A DNA stretch of 64,000 nucleotides, taken from the NCBI RefSeq assembly GCF_032598905.1, contig NZ_CP122458.1:5109001-5173000 (forward strand). The letters are read 5' to 3'. How positions within the stretch are numbered: position 1 is the stretch's first letter; every line of letters begins with the position of its first letter. The DNA comes from Streptomyces sp. 11x1 (GTDB lineage: Bacteria > Actinomycetota > Actinomycetes > Streptomycetales > Streptomycetaceae). The notes beneath the pieces were generated by a model. The model ran no database searches, was not told the DNA's origin, and saw only the letters and a list, made by a program, of their open reading frames with translations. Positions 34,341 through 42,652 of the stretch are shown here, in pieces. A program made the translations under genes and the position numbers.

Positions 34341-35957
34341 ATGGCGGCCACTGGAACCGAGAAGCAGGGTGGCAAGGCGTTCTACGTCTCCACCCCCATC
34401 TATTACGTCAACGACGCTCCTCACCTGGGCCACGCCTATACGACCGTCGCAGGCGACGTGCTCACCCGCTGGCACCGTCAGCGTGGCGAGAAGGTGTGGT
34501 ACCTCACCGGCACGGACGAGCACGGTCAGAAGATCATGCGTACCGCCGATGCCAACGGAGTGACTCCGCAGGAGTGGTGCGACAAGCTCGTCGAGGAGGC
34601 GTGGAAGCCCCTCTGGGAGCACCTGGAGATCGCGAACGACGACTTCATCCGCACCACGCAGCAGCGGCACACCGACCGCGTCCAGGAGTTCGTGCAGGAC
34701 CTGTACGACAAGGGCGAGATCTACAAGGGCGGCTACGAGGGCCCGTACTGCGTCGGCTGCGAGGAGTACAAGCTCCCCAGCGAGCTGCTCGACGGCGAAG
34801 GCGACTTCGCGGGCCAGAAGCTCTGCCCGATCCACAAGAAGCCCGTGGAGATCCTCAGCGAGGAGAACTACTTCTTCAAGCTGAGCGAGTACGGCGACAA
34901 ACTCCTCGCCCACTACGAGGCGAACCCCGGCTTCATCCAGCCCGAGTCCGCGCGCAACGAGGTCGTGAACTTCGTCCGCCAGGGCCTGCAGGACCTGTCG
35001 GTCTCCCGCTCGACCTTCGACTGGGGCATCCCGATCCCGTGGGACGAGAAGCACGTGATCTACGTGTGGGTCGACGCGCTGCTCAACTACGCGACGGCGG
35101 TCGGCTACAACGAGAACCCGGAGAAGTTCGAGGCCACCTTCCCGGCGGACGTCCATCTCGTCGGCAAGGACATCCTCCGCTTCCACGCGGTGATCTGGCC
35201 GGCGATGCTGATGGCGCAGGGCCTCCCCCTCCCCGGCAAGATCGCGGCGAACGGCTGGCTGATGGTCGGCGGCGAGAAGATGTCGAAGTCGAACCTGACC
35301 GGCATCAAGCCGCAGGACCTCACCTCGCACTTCGGTGTCGACGCCTACCGCTGGTACTTCCTGCGCGCGATCGCCTTCGGCCAGGACGGCTCGTTCTCCT
35401 GGGAGGACTTCTCCGCCCGCTACACGAGCGAGCTGGCGAACGACTACGGCAACCTCGCCTCCCGGGTCGCGGCCATGGTCGGCAAGTACTTCGGCGGCAC
35501 CCTGCCGGAGGCCACGGCCGACGGCGAGGCCGAGAGGGCGCTGCACGAGGGCCTGGCCAAGGCCGTCACCGAGGCCGACCGGAAGATCGGCGACGAGCTG
35601 GACTTCCAGGGCGGCATCCTCGCCGTCTTCGACTTCGTCAAGCAGGTCAACGGCTACATCACGGAGCAGGAGCCGTGGAAGGTCGCCAAGGACACGAGCG
35701 ACGAGGGCAAGGCCCGCCTCGCGACGATCCTCTACACGGCCGCCGAGTCGCTCCGCGCCGTCGCCGTCCTGCTCAACCCGATCATGCCGGACACCTCCGC
35801 CCAGCTCTGGGACTCCCTGGGCGCGGAGCCCACCCTCGGCGCCCTCGCGGACCAGAAGGTCCAGGACGCGGGCGAGTGGGGCATCCTCCCGTCCGGCTCC
35901 ACGATCACGAAGGGCGCGATCCTCTTCCCGCGCCTGGAGGAGAAGCCGACCGCGTAG
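34341..35957 (+). CDS. metG: Methionyl-tRNA synthetase
   Basis: The protein has 538 residues and is a class I synthetase charging tRNA-Met, essential for translation. It has the HIGH-type motif H28-L-G-H31 (YYVNDAPHLGHAYTT), the zinc-knuckle region CVGCEEYKLP with CPIHKKP, WVDALLNY, and the KMSKS loop at residues 313-317 (GGEKMSKSNL). The C-terminal helical anticodon domain covers about 380-510. The dimerising C-terminal extension of some bacterial MetRS is absent. No ribosome-binding site is obvious before the ATG, which follows CGGC closely. Hairpins flank the gene, so it is probably transcribed alone. Confidence 0.97.
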   Translation: MAATGTEKQGGKAFYVSTPIYYVNDAPHLGHAYTTVAGDVLTRWHRQRGEKVWYLTGTDEHGQKIMRTADANGVTPQEWCDKLVEEAWKPLWEHLEIANDDFIRTTQQRHTDRVQEFVQDLYDKGEIYKGGYEGPYCVGCEEYKLPSELLDGEGDFAGQKLCPIHKKPVEILSEENYFFKLSEYGDKLLAHYEANPGFIQPESARNEVVNFVRQGLQDLSVSRSTFDWGIPIPWDEKHVIYVWVDALLNYATAVGYNENPEKFEATFPADVHLVGKDILRFHAVIWPAMLMAQGLPLPGKIAANGWLMVGGEKMSKSNLTGIKPQDLTSHFGVDAYRWYFLRAIAFGQDGSFSWEDFSARYTSELANDYGNLASRVAAMVGKYFGGTLPEATADGEAERALHEGLAKAVTEADRKIGDELDFQGGILAVFDFVKQVNGYITEQEPWKVAKDTSDEGKARLATILYTAAESLRAVAVLLNPIMPDTSAQLWDSLGAEPTLGALADQKVQDAGEWGILPSGSTITKGAILFPRLEEKPTA

Positions 35958-35973
35958 CGCACAGCCACCACAC

Positions 35974-36014
35974 AGCGGGGGCCCGGGAACGACAGCCGTT
36001 CCCGGGCCCCCGCT
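35974..36014 (+). terminator. Perfect 18-bp hairpin after metG
   Basis: AGCGGGGGCCCGGGAACG (35974-35991) pairs with 35997-36014 across a 5-nt loop, 17 nt downstream of the metG stop. Confidence 0.9.
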
Positions 36015-36027
36015 CTGCCATGAGGGG

Positions 36028-36129
36028 TCAGCTCCCCGACGCGTACGTCACGAAGTCCGTCCAAGCTTCCGGGGCGAAGCCCAGGCGGGGGCCCTCGGTG
36101 TTCTTGGAGTCGCGGACGTGGATCGTGCT
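36028..36129 (-). pseudogene. DUF397 C-terminal remnant
   Basis: The last 33 codons of a DUF397 protein are present: IHVRDSKNTEGPRLGF, then APEAWTDFVTYASGS and a stop. 'VRDSK' and the terminal 'W.dFv' are diagnostic of this small actinobacterial family, usually paired with an XRE regulator. The N-terminal half (the W..SSyS.GG..CVEVA part) is missing, and the sequence switches abruptly at about 36130 to an unrelated fragment on the other strand. Confidence 0.65.
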
Positions 36130-36130
36130 C

Positions 36131-36331
36131 CCACCCCTGCCACCGTTCCGCGCCCCGCAGTCACCACCAGCGGTCCTGTACCCGGTCCGGAACTGCCGCG
36201 CCTGCGACCGCGGCTACCGCGGCCCTGATCCCCTCCGCTGCGACGAATGCGCGACCAGCGGCAGGGCGGACCCGGCAACGGGCCGACTTCCCGAAGTCAC
36301 CAACAGACCCGAAGCCGATCCGGCAGGATGA
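36131..36331 (+). pseudogene. C-terminal fragment of a helix-turn-helix protein, paralogue of 39214-40161
   Basis: The translated fragment contains PPLPPFRAPQSPPAVLYPVR then NCRACDRGYRGPDPLRCDEC. It aligns with the end of the intact protein at 39214-40161 (LPPLPPFRAPETPPPVRYRV, CTDCDLGYRGPDPKLCQGC). Only this tail, including the four-Cys zinc-ribbon-like motif, remains. The fragment and the intact gene flank the four-gene cassette at 36359-39079, pointing to duplication and insertion. Confidence 0.7.
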
Positions 36332-36358
36332 ATCCCCTTTCACCCGACAGGACCTCCT

Positions 36359-36943
36359 GTGCCGCCCTCTTTCGCCGCGAACGGATTTCTTCCACTGGGC
36401 CGGTACTCCGTCTCCTTCGACGAGGCGGAGGCGATGCTGGTCAGCGCCCCGGAGTTCGAGGACTCCTCGACCCGCACAGAGCTGTGGGGCGGCCTCCGCA
36501 ACTATCTCGATCCCTTCCTCACCCTGGAGGACACCTACGCAGTTGCGCTCGGTGGCCTTTCGCTCATCCACAGGCTGTGGCTCGGCGGCAGCTTCGTGAG
36601 CACCAAGCTCGATCCCGGGAACATCGACGCCACGCTCCTGATCGACACACGCGCCGAGCGGGCCGTACGCGGGAAACGGGGGGCGAAGTGGCTGACAACC
36701 GCATTTCAGAGCCGCGCCAGGATGAGAGAGAAGTTCGGCGTCTCACCGCTCCGCATCGGGTACCAGCCCGTTGCGCATATCTTCGAGCCGGAACGCTTCA
36801 CCCCGGAGGAACGGACATACTTCACCCAACGGGGCGTGTGGGACGACTGGTGGCAGCGCTGCCGACTGCCTGACCAGGACAACCGCTCACCGTCCGAAGA
36901 GAGTGCCACCCCGGCACGCGGCTATCTGGAGGTGCGACTGTGA
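36359..36943 (+). CDS. DUF6932-like nucleotidyltransferase-fold protein
   Basis: The protein has 194 residues and starts at GTG with ACAGGACC upstream. The order of elements (NGFLPLGRYSVSFDEAEAML, then SSTRTELWGGLRNYL, then LWLGGSFVSTKLDPGNIDATLL) matches DUF6932, a minimal Pol-beta-type nucleotidyltransferase fold. The G76-G77-S-F motif is intact, but the usual first catalytic Asp is N88 (N-I-D instead of D-I-D), so activity may be altered. It overlaps the next gene by 4 nt (GTGA), so the two are translationally coupled. Related proteins occur in mobile and defence contexts; the role here is unknown. Confidence 0.7.
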   Translation: MPPSFAANGFLPLGRYSVSFDEAEAMLVSAPEFEDSSTRTELWGGLRNYLDPFLTLEDTYAVALGGLSLIHRLWLGGSFVSTKLDPGNIDATLLIDTRAERAVRGKRGAKWLTTAFQSRARMREKFGVSPLRIGYQPVAHIFEPERFTPEERTYFTQRGVWDDWWQRCRLPDQDNRSPSEESATPARGYLEVRL

Positions 36944-37872
36944 CCGGCGACAGCTGGCGTGAACGCAGGCGCGCGCTCCTGGGAGACGACCCGGCCGAGG
37001 CCGAGCGCGCCGCACGACTTCTCGACGAACTGGGCACCGACGACCGGGACGACGAGGAGATCGAGGCGGAGCACCGGGCGAGCCGTCTGGCCGCAGCACG
37101 CGAGTACGCGCCCGACGCCCGGCTGGACGAAGAACTCCAGCTCCGGCTGACCGGACCGGAAACCGACGGTGGTGCGCTCCGCTTCCAGTGGGGGGACGCA
37201 CTGCTCGAACCCGTGGAGCACATGGTCTCCGTCGCGGCGGGTACTCCCGTGCAGCTGGAACTCACCGGGATCTCCACCGGCAGCACCATCGTGCACGCCC
37301 GTCCCGTCACCTCCCGCACCGAGTCGGCGGATCCCGATGCCATCGACGTCCCCGCCACATCCGCCGCCTCGACGGGGCTCGGCACGCTGACCACACTGCT
37401 CGACGCCTTGGAGGCCGAGCACGACATCCGCGCATGGGCGCGGCTCTTCGACGCGGTCGAAGCGGTGTCACGTGCGCTGGGCCGATACGAGCTGGACCTG
37501 GGCGTGACCTGGTACGACGCCGAAGGGCAGATGAGCCGCGCGCGGCTGACGGAGCGGGGCAGGCGCTATGTGAAACGACTCCGGGAGACCAATGACCTCG
37601 ACCAGGAGATCACCATCTCCGGCCGCATCACGGAGTTGCGCGAAAGCGGCATCGTGAAGGTCAAGACGGGCACAGCCAAGAACGCACCCGCCTTCGAGGT
37701 CCGATTCGAGGAACCCGAGGAACTGCTGCGCATGCGGCCCGGCCTCGGAGACAACGTCCACTTCCTGGTCCGCTTCCGCCAGCAGCTGGACTCCCTGGGC
37801 ATCGCTCGATCCGCCGAGTACACGTATCTCGGCCAGGCCGCCGAACAGACATCGCTGCCCTTCGAGCCATAG
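36940..37872 (+). CDS. Partner protein of DUF6932-like gene, unknown function
   Basis: The protein has 310 residues and is coupled to the upstream gene by a GTGA overlap. The N-terminus is strongly acidic and helical (AEAERAARLLDELGTDDRDDEEIEAEHRA). The middle (about 80-170) contains TPVQLELTGISTGSTIVHAR. The end (about 225-300) looks like a small beta-barrel (ITISGRITELRESGIVKVK, APAFEVRFEEPEELLRM, GDNVHFLVRFRQQ). No catalytic motif is visible and no family is recognised. The pairing suggests it controls or scaffolds the nucleotidyltransferase-like protein. Confidence 0.6.
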   Translation: MTGDSWRERRRALLGDDPAEAERAARLLDELGTDDRDDEEIEAEHRASRLAAAREYAPDARLDEELQLRLTGPETDGGALRFQWGDALLEPVEHMVSVAAGTPVQLELTGISTGSTIVHARPVTSRTESADPDAIDVPATSAASTGLGTLTTLLDALEAEHDIRAWARLFDAVEAVSRALGRYELDLGVTWYDAEGQMSRARLTERGRRYVKRLRETNDLDQEITISGRITELRESGIVKVKTGTAKNAPAFEVRFEEPEELLRMRPGLGDNVHFLVRFRQQLDSLGIARSAEYTYLGQAAEQTSLPFEP

Positions 37873-37933
37873 GCAACGGCTACACACGTCGGGAAGAAGC
37901 AACCCGTATGTCCAGGTGTGCGTCTCTGTGTGC

Positions 37934-38299
37934 ATGGCACTGTTCGGAAACGCGCACACCGTCAATCCCGGCAAGGCCCAGCAGGACTACGGACGTCTAC
38001 TGGGTCACGGGGAGCAGGTTCACGCCGCGTTCCTGCTGATCCGCGACACCATCCTGTTCACCGACCGCCGGCTGATCCTGATCGACAAGCAGGGGATCAC
38101 CGGCAAGAAGGTGGAATACCACTCGATCCCGTACCGCAGCATCACGCACTTCGCGGTCGAGACGGCCGGTCACTTCGACCTGGACGCCGAGCTGAAGATC
38201 TGGCTCTCCGGCACCCACGAACCGATCGAGAAGACATTTACCAAGGGCGTGGACATCTACGAGGTACAGGCGATCCTCACGCAGTTCGTGGCCCGCTAG
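37934..38299 (+). CDS. Bacterial PH-domain (bPH_1) protein
   Basis: The protein has 121 residues. ATG 37934 gives the family's usual start (MALFGNA); the upstream ribosome-binding site is weak. Nearly the whole protein is one bPH_1 domain: AFLLIRDTILFTDRRLILID, KQGITGKKVEYHSIPYRSI, FAVETAGHFDLDAELKIWLS and a terminal helix VDIYEVQAILTQFV. These cytoplasmic domains are oligomeric and thought to act in membrane or stress signalling. It lies between two genes of unknown function on the same strand in the inserted cassette. Confidence 0.85.
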   Translation: MALFGNAHTVNPGKAQQDYGRLLGHGEQVHAAFLLIRDTILFTDRRLILIDKQGITGKKVEYHSIPYRSITHFAVETAGHFDLDAELKIWLSGTHEPIEKTFTKGVDIYEVQAILTQFVAR

Positions 38300-38326
38300 G
38301 ACCACCGGAAGGAGTGAGCGGAACAA

Positions 38327-39079
38327 GTGGAGCAGCTTGCGCGGGGCGCCCGAACCGCTCTGGTGCACGCCGAGTATCACCTCTTCCAGATCTCGGATCC
38401 GGCGGGGCCCGTGGCCGATGACCTCGACGTGTCTCACAACGGTCTCGTGTCGGCCGTCGGCGGAGCCATCGAGGTGTCGACCGGGATCCACACCGGCAAC
38501 GTCCGGGTGAGCGTCGAACTGCATGCCGTACAGCCCGAGCCCGCCGCGGACTGGGAGGAGATCGCCGAGATCTCCTGGCGATCCCTGTCCGGAGAAGCGC
38601 TGGTGGCTCCCCTCATGGACGACCCCGTGGACCTGCCCTCACTGGCCTCGCGAGGGCCGGGCCGCTACCGGTTGCGCGTCCATGCCCGGGGCAGGGACAC
38701 GGCTGTCGACCGGACAGTGGTGGATGGGGTCGTGGAGTCCTATCTCCTCCAGATCTGGCCCGCGGCCCACCAGGACGCTCTTCTGGTGCGGGCGACCGAC
38801 GCCTACGGGGCCCACCTCCGGGCCCAGGACGCCGACGACACGATCGTCATCGACCAACGAAGACTCTCTCAACACCCGGACCGGCCGGGAACGCGACATC
38901 CTGCGCTCCCACCGGAGCCCAGAAGCCTGAACTCCGGTGCCACCGACGCTCTTCCCAAAGAAACACGAGGGGGAAAAGAAACCTCACCAAGCCCCACCCC
39001 TCCCGCCCACGGCGCACGCTCACTCGGGCGAGTGAACATCACCAACTCAGCTGGCTTCGGGACGGGTTGCCTGCTCTAG
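38327..39079 (+). CDS. Unknown beta-rich protein ending the four-gene cassette
   Basis: The protein has up to 250 residues. GTG 38327 follows GGAAGGAG at 12 nt. Residues 1-180 are consistent and beta-rich: LVHAEYHLFQISDP, NGLVSAVGGAIEVSTGIHTG, VRVSVELHAVQPEPAADWEE, GRYRLRVHARGRDTAVD and VESYLLQIWPAAHQDALLVR. This pattern recurs in actinobacterial proteins of unknown role, sometimes next to toxins. After about residue 190 the sequence becomes Pro/Ser-rich and less natural, so the true end may be earlier (an upstream frameshift) or the tail may have been created by the insertion junction near 39080. Confidence 0.55.
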   Translation: MEQLARGARTALVHAEYHLFQISDPAGPVADDLDVSHNGLVSAVGGAIEVSTGIHTGNVRVSVELHAVQPEPAADWEEIAEISWRSLSGEALVAPLMDDPVDLPSLASRGPGRYRLRVHARGRDTAVDRTVVDGVVESYLLQIWPAAHQDALLVRATDAYGAHLRAQDADDTIVIDQRRLSQHPDRPGTRHPALPPEPRSLNSGATDALPKETRGGKETSPSPTPPAHGARSLGRVNITNSAGFGTGCLL

Positions 39080-39213
39080 GCTCAGCGCGGCACCGCACAA
39101 TCGCGGCACCGCACAATCGCGGCAGCCACACAACCGCAGACATGCAACGGCCCCCGCCGGGACGGCAATCCCAGTGCGAGGGCCTGACCACCGAGGAAGG
39201 CAACAACTTCCTG

Positions 39214-40161
39214 ATGGATACGCAGAACCCTAGCGTGCGTCCGCACGCCCGGACCCGAACCACGGGCAAAAACCACCCCCGCCGGAATGCCCACGCGGGT
39301 GGCGTCATCCACGACAACTCCCGCCACACCACCCGCTTCACAGTGGTCGGCAACCACCTCGCCCAGCACCCGGAGCTGTCCGCGCTGGCCATCGGACTCG
39401 CCGTTCACATCCAGCCGCTCCCCACCGGCGCCCGCATCGACATCAGGACGCTCGCCGACCGCTTTCCGGAGAGCCCGGCCCGGATCGCCGCCGCCCTGCG
39501 CGAACTGGAGACCCACGGCTACCTGCGCCGCACCCGCGAACGCACCGAGAACGGCCGGATCGTCACCCGCACCGTCTCCTGCAACCAGCCGGGTCGCCAA
39601 GGGGACGCGCCCGACGACGCACGCGCACGTCCGGCCGAGTCCTCGGCCCGGCGAGCGGCCGGACAGCGGAAGCAGCCCCCGCGCCGCGCCCTCCCCGCCG
39701 TACCGCAGCCCGCGTACACCTCACCCACCCTCCTCCGGACCGCCACCGAGGTGCTGGCCGGCCTCCGCCGCCACGATCCCCGCCTGCTCCTCTCCGCCAC
39801 CGACGCCGAACACCTCGCCCCCGGTGTCGTCGCCTGGCTGGAGCGCGACCTCACGCCCACCGCCGTACGCCACGCCCTGACCGACGACCTGTCGAACGAG
39901 CCCCTGCGCCGCCCCGCCGCCCTCCTGGCCCACCGCCTCACCAACGGGCTGCCGCCCCTCCCACCGTTCCGGGCCCCCGAGACACCACCGCCGGTCCGGT
40001 ACCGCGTCCGCGTCTGCACGGACTGCGACCTCGGCTACCGCGGCCCGGATCCGAAACTCTGCCAGGGGTGCGCGGCCCGGCACGCGGTTTCCGCCACCCC
40101 CGGCGAGAGCCCCGACATCCCTACCGGCGCGATGCCCCGCAGCGACCAGGCTCAGCCGTGA
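39214..40161 (+). CDS. Streptomyces helix-turn-helix protein with Cys-rich tail
   Basis: The protein has 315 residues with ATG 39214 (AGGAAGG upstream); an upstream ATG at 39142 is possible. The conserved core (HDNSRHTTRFTVVGNHLAQH, LAIGLAVHIQPLP, IDIRTLADRFPESPARIAAA, LRELETHGYLRR) is a winged-helix/MarR-like DNA-binding domain found in a common streptomycete family. A variable linker leads to a second conserved part (LLRTATEVLAGLRRHDPRLL, LAPGVVAWLERDLTPTAVRH). The tail has four Cys (CTDCDLGYRGPDPKLCQGC), a likely zinc ribbon. The role is presumed transcriptional. A tail fragment of a paralogue lies at 36131-36331. Confidence 0.75.
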   Translation: MDTQNPSVRPHARTRTTGKNHPRRNAHAGGVIHDNSRHTTRFTVVGNHLAQHPELSALAIGLAVHIQPLPTGARIDIRTLADRFPESPARIAAALRELETHGYLRRTRERTENGRIVTRTVSCNQPGRQGDAPDDARARPAESSARRAAGQRKQPPRRALPAVPQPAYTSPTLLRTATEVLAGLRRHDPRLLLSATDAEHLAPGVVAWLERDLTPTAVRHALTDDLSNEPLRRPAALLAHRLTNGLPPLPPFRAPETPPPVRYRVRVCTDCDLGYRGPDPKLCQGCAARHAVSATPGESPDIPTGAMPRSDQAQP

Positions 40162-40280
40162 ACGGCGGCAGACTGCCGTGCGCGGGAGACGCACCGTGCT
40201 CGTACCCCGTCCGGTTCGCGACCCGGCTCCGCCGTGTTCCCGGGCGGATACTCTGGCCAGGGCACCCTCTGGAGGACACC

Positions 40281-40628
40281 ATGAGCACTCAGACGGACCA
40301 TGGGCACGAGCTGATCCCCCGTCCCGAGCAGACTGCTGACGCCCTGCGCGCGGCCCTCGCCGTCGTCGCCCCCGGCCGCCTGGACGAGATGCAGAGCACC
40401 AAGGACGAAGCCTTCGCCAAGGCCGTCGAGTGGCAGTCACTGAGCCCGGTACGAAGCTGGGTCCTCGTCTGGGCCCGAGACATCGAGATCGCCCGCCGCC
40501 CCGATCTGGCCACCCGCCACGCCCGTGCGACGAGTGACCTGGAACACGAGGATCCCGTCGTTGCGCAGGAGGCTCTGCGGGAACTGACCGTCGTCCTGGA
40601 CGAGGCCATGAAGGCAGTCCGCGCGTGA
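40281..40628 (+). CDS. DUF6247 protein, probable antitoxin
   Basis: The protein has 115 residues. ATG follows TGGAGGA. Largely helical, with RPEQTADALRAALAVVAPGR, LDEMQSTKDEAFAKAVEWQS and a central Trp-rich segment (SPVRSWVLVWARDIEIA). This matches DUF6247, which in actinobacteria typically precedes a RelE/ParE-like gene. It overlaps the next gene by 4 nt (GTGA), the classic antitoxin-first arrangement. It would bind and neutralise the toxin and probably repress the operon, although no DNA-binding motif is obvious. Confidence 0.7.
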   Translation: MSTQTDHGHELIPRPEQTADALRAALAVVAPGRLDEMQSTKDEAFAKAVEWQSLSPVRSWVLVWARDIEIARRPDLATRHARATSDLEHEDPVVAQEALRELTVVLDEAMKAVRA

Positions 40629-40882
40629 GCTGGAAGTGGGAGTACGCCTTCGGCGCCGAGGAAGCAGCCCGCACGGCGCCTTCCGGCTTCCTCGCAGGTG
40701 TGGAGAAAAGGGCAGACGAGTTGGTCAGGGCTGCGGAGGCGTTCCACGTCCACGGCCGGGCGCACGACGGGATAGACCCGAAGGGCGGGGACATCATCGT
40801 TCCTGGCGGCATGTTCACGTACCAGGTCGTCGTGCGCAGCGAGCGGGTCTACGTCGTCCAGATCACCCATCTGGGGTTCTGA
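40625..40882 (+). CDS. RelE/ParE-like toxin candidate
   Basis: The protein has 85 residues, starts at GTG and overlaps the DUF6247 stop. The pattern is that of a small RelE/ParE fold: WKWEYAFGAEEAARTAP, a helix (GFLAGVEKRADELVRAAEAF), then strands DIIVPGGMFTYQVVVRSERV and a final YVVQITHLGF. Catalytic residues of ribosome-dependent RelE mRNases are not clearly conserved, so the target is uncertain. A hairpin at 40988-41032 closes the pair. Confidence 0.65.
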   Translation: MSWKWEYAFGAEEAARTAPSGFLAGVEKRADELVRAAEAFHVHGRAHDGIDPKGGDIIVPGGMFTYQVVVRSERVYVVQITHLGF

Positions 40883-40987
40883 GACACGGCGGCTCGGCAG
40901 GCGGGTTCCACTGCGGCCCGACCACGAACTCCTCTACGTCCCGCATCCGTACGTCGGCTCGAAGGGTCCCCCCGTACTGCGGGCACG

Positions 40988-41032
40988 GTGACGCCGCCCG
41001 GCCGTCGGAGAAGGGCGACCGGGCGGCGTCAC
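40988..41032. terminator. Perfect 14-bp hairpin between convergent genes
   Basis: GTGACGCCGCCCGG (40988-41001) pairs with 41019-41032. It lies between the toxin-like gene and the convergent pectate-lyase remnant and may serve both. Confidence 0.8.
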
Positions 41033-41046
41033 GTACAGAGGGCTGT

Positions 41047-41706
41047 CTAGGCGAGCACGCCCGCGCCCGTCGTGCCCGTCAGGTCGGTCAGGAGGCCGGT
41101 GACGGCGGTTCTGGAGGCCGGCCGTGAGGGCGGGGGCCAGTTGACGGTCGTCTTGAGCTTCGTGGAGTTCGCGGCGTTGTACGCGGCGACGACGTCCGTG
41201 GCCTTGCCGTTGACGATGTTGCCGGTGCCCGCGAGCGAGCCCGTGCCGTCGCCGCTCAGCCGCCTTGTGACCTTCGCGTCGGCGGGGATCTTCCAGACGT
41301 TGCGCTCGGCGACGACCTGGGCCTTGGCGCGCGAGTCGATGCTGTACTTGGGGCCCGACCTGGGACCGGGAGAGCACGTGGTTCGTGTGGAGCCCCCCTC
41401 TTGAAAGGTCGCCGCCCTGATTTCGGAAATCAGGAGGGGAGTTGGCGGCCACCGTGGAGAGCGGCGGCCGCCGGTTGGGGGCCAAGTCCCCGTGGTTGTA
41501 CGGCTATACGGATCCTGGGTCTCTACGTCTCCTGCGGCTCTACGGGTGTCGGCCGTGGTCACCACCTTGCCCCAGGCATCGTTGCCCTGGGCCGAGATGG
41601 AGATGGAACAGGCCGTTGTGGGGAAGCTGCCGGCCATGCCGCCGGGCAACGCGCCGTGGAGAACGGATGAGGCTTCAGATGCCGCATGGCCCCACCGCCC
41701 GGACAT
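41047..41706 (-). pseudogene. Pectate-lyase (PL1)-like C-terminal remnant, frameshifted
   Basis: The last 110 codons look like the end of a polysaccharide lyase family 1 protein: YSIDSRAKAQVVAERNVWKI, DVVAAYNAANSTKLKTTVNW, then AVTGLLTDLTGTTGAGVLA. A matching upstream segment (LHTNHVLSR) appears in another frame around 41370-41400, which indicates a frameshift. The catalytic core (Ca-binding Asp residues and the catalytic Arg) is missing, and the first 100 codons of the open frame are not recognisable. It is a decayed gene; the intact enzyme would cleave pectate outside the cell. Confidence 0.55.
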
Positions 41707-41812
41707 CCGGGGCCGAGCCCCTCGGGAGGCGAGGTTGCGGTGTCGGTGCCGCCGTACGTCTGCCTGCGCGGGGCGTGCAGGCCTGCGGCGCGTGCGGGGC
41801 GTCGAGAACCCG

Positions 41813-42166
41813 CTACTTGATGTGCGCCATCACCTCCATGAACTCCTTCGTCGGGGAGAACTCGACGACCTCGACGTCCTCCAGGGCTTCCGGCGAGTGG
41901 CCGGGGGCCCAGTAGTAGGCCTCTCCCGCCTCGTAGAAGTCTTCGCCGTCCTTGGTGCGCATCCTCAGCCGTCCGCTGACGAGGTGGCCCCAGTGGGGGC
42001 ACTGGCACAGGTCGCCGGGGAGTCCCTTGAGCGCCGGGGCCATGTCGGTGCCCTTGGGGAGCTTGATGAAGGCGACGGTCATGCCGCCGCCGATCTCCTG
42101 GACGCGTACCTCAAGACCGTCGCTCTCGATCAGCACGGGCGTTCCCGTCCGCGTGACTGCCGTCAT
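41813..42166 (-). CDS. Small cupin-domain protein
   Basis: The protein has 117 residues. The GGAGGAAT segment (42169-42176 on the minus strand) precedes the ATG. It is a single cupin beta-barrel: VRVQEIGGGMTVAFIKLPKG, CQCPHWGHLVSGRLRMRTKD, YEAGEAYYWAPGHSPEAL and VEVVEFSPTKEFMEVMAHI. The metal-binding pattern is atypical (PHWGH rather than HxH(x)3-4E), so it may bind a ligand without metal. The isolated gene gives no substrate clue. Confidence 0.75.
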   Translation of the reverse strand: MTAVTRTGTPVLIESDGLEVRVQEIGGGMTVAFIKLPKGTDMAPALKGLPGDLCQCPHWGHLVSGRLRMRTKDGEDFYEAGEAYYWAPGHSPEALEDVEVVEFSPTKEFMEVMAHIK

Positions 42167-42652
42167 GATTCCTCCACGACCGGATCACTGCGGGGTCTGT
42201 GTGATCTCCGCTTCTCCATCCGGTCTGCGCCCGTCCCGCACACGCCTCGAACCGGGGTGACATGCGTCACGACCGAATTGCCCACGATGGAACCGATCGA
42301 TCCGTTTCAGTAAAGCGACAAATGCCGACCCTCGAAGCCCCATCCGGCATTTGACGCACAGACGGCGAATCCCCCTGGTCGTCCGGCCCGAAGACGCCCG
42401 CGCCGATCCTGTCGGAAGAAACGGCTTTCCGCCTGGTACCAGGGCGGGTTCGGGCACGGGGAGCACCATGGCGACCCACGGGACGGGTGCGCCCTCACCC
42501 CCTCCGAGGGTGTCGTCGACGCACCCCGAGGCCAGCACACGTGTTCGTTGCCCGGTGCGGTGAGGGGTCTCCATAATGACCGGGCTCACCAGAGGCCACG
42601 GCCTGCCAAGGGGTCGATTGCGTCGAAGTCGGACCATTCAGTGAGGCCACGC
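42167..42652. other. Divergent intergenic region, no gene seen
   Basis: This 486-nt stretch separates the cupin gene and the CAP-domain gene. It is relatively AT-richer around 42260-42360 (CCGAATTGCCCACGATGG, GTTTCAGTAAAGCGACAAAT), which could carry promoters. No coding frame with genus-like codon use, RNA gene or strong hairpin was recognised. A long leader before the CAP gene is possible. Confidence 0.4.

Noticed and set aside
42400..42652. Riboswitch before the CAP gene
   Set aside because: The long leader is suggestive because cell-wall genes often carry c-di-AMP riboswitches, but I could not match the conserved helices or loops by eye.
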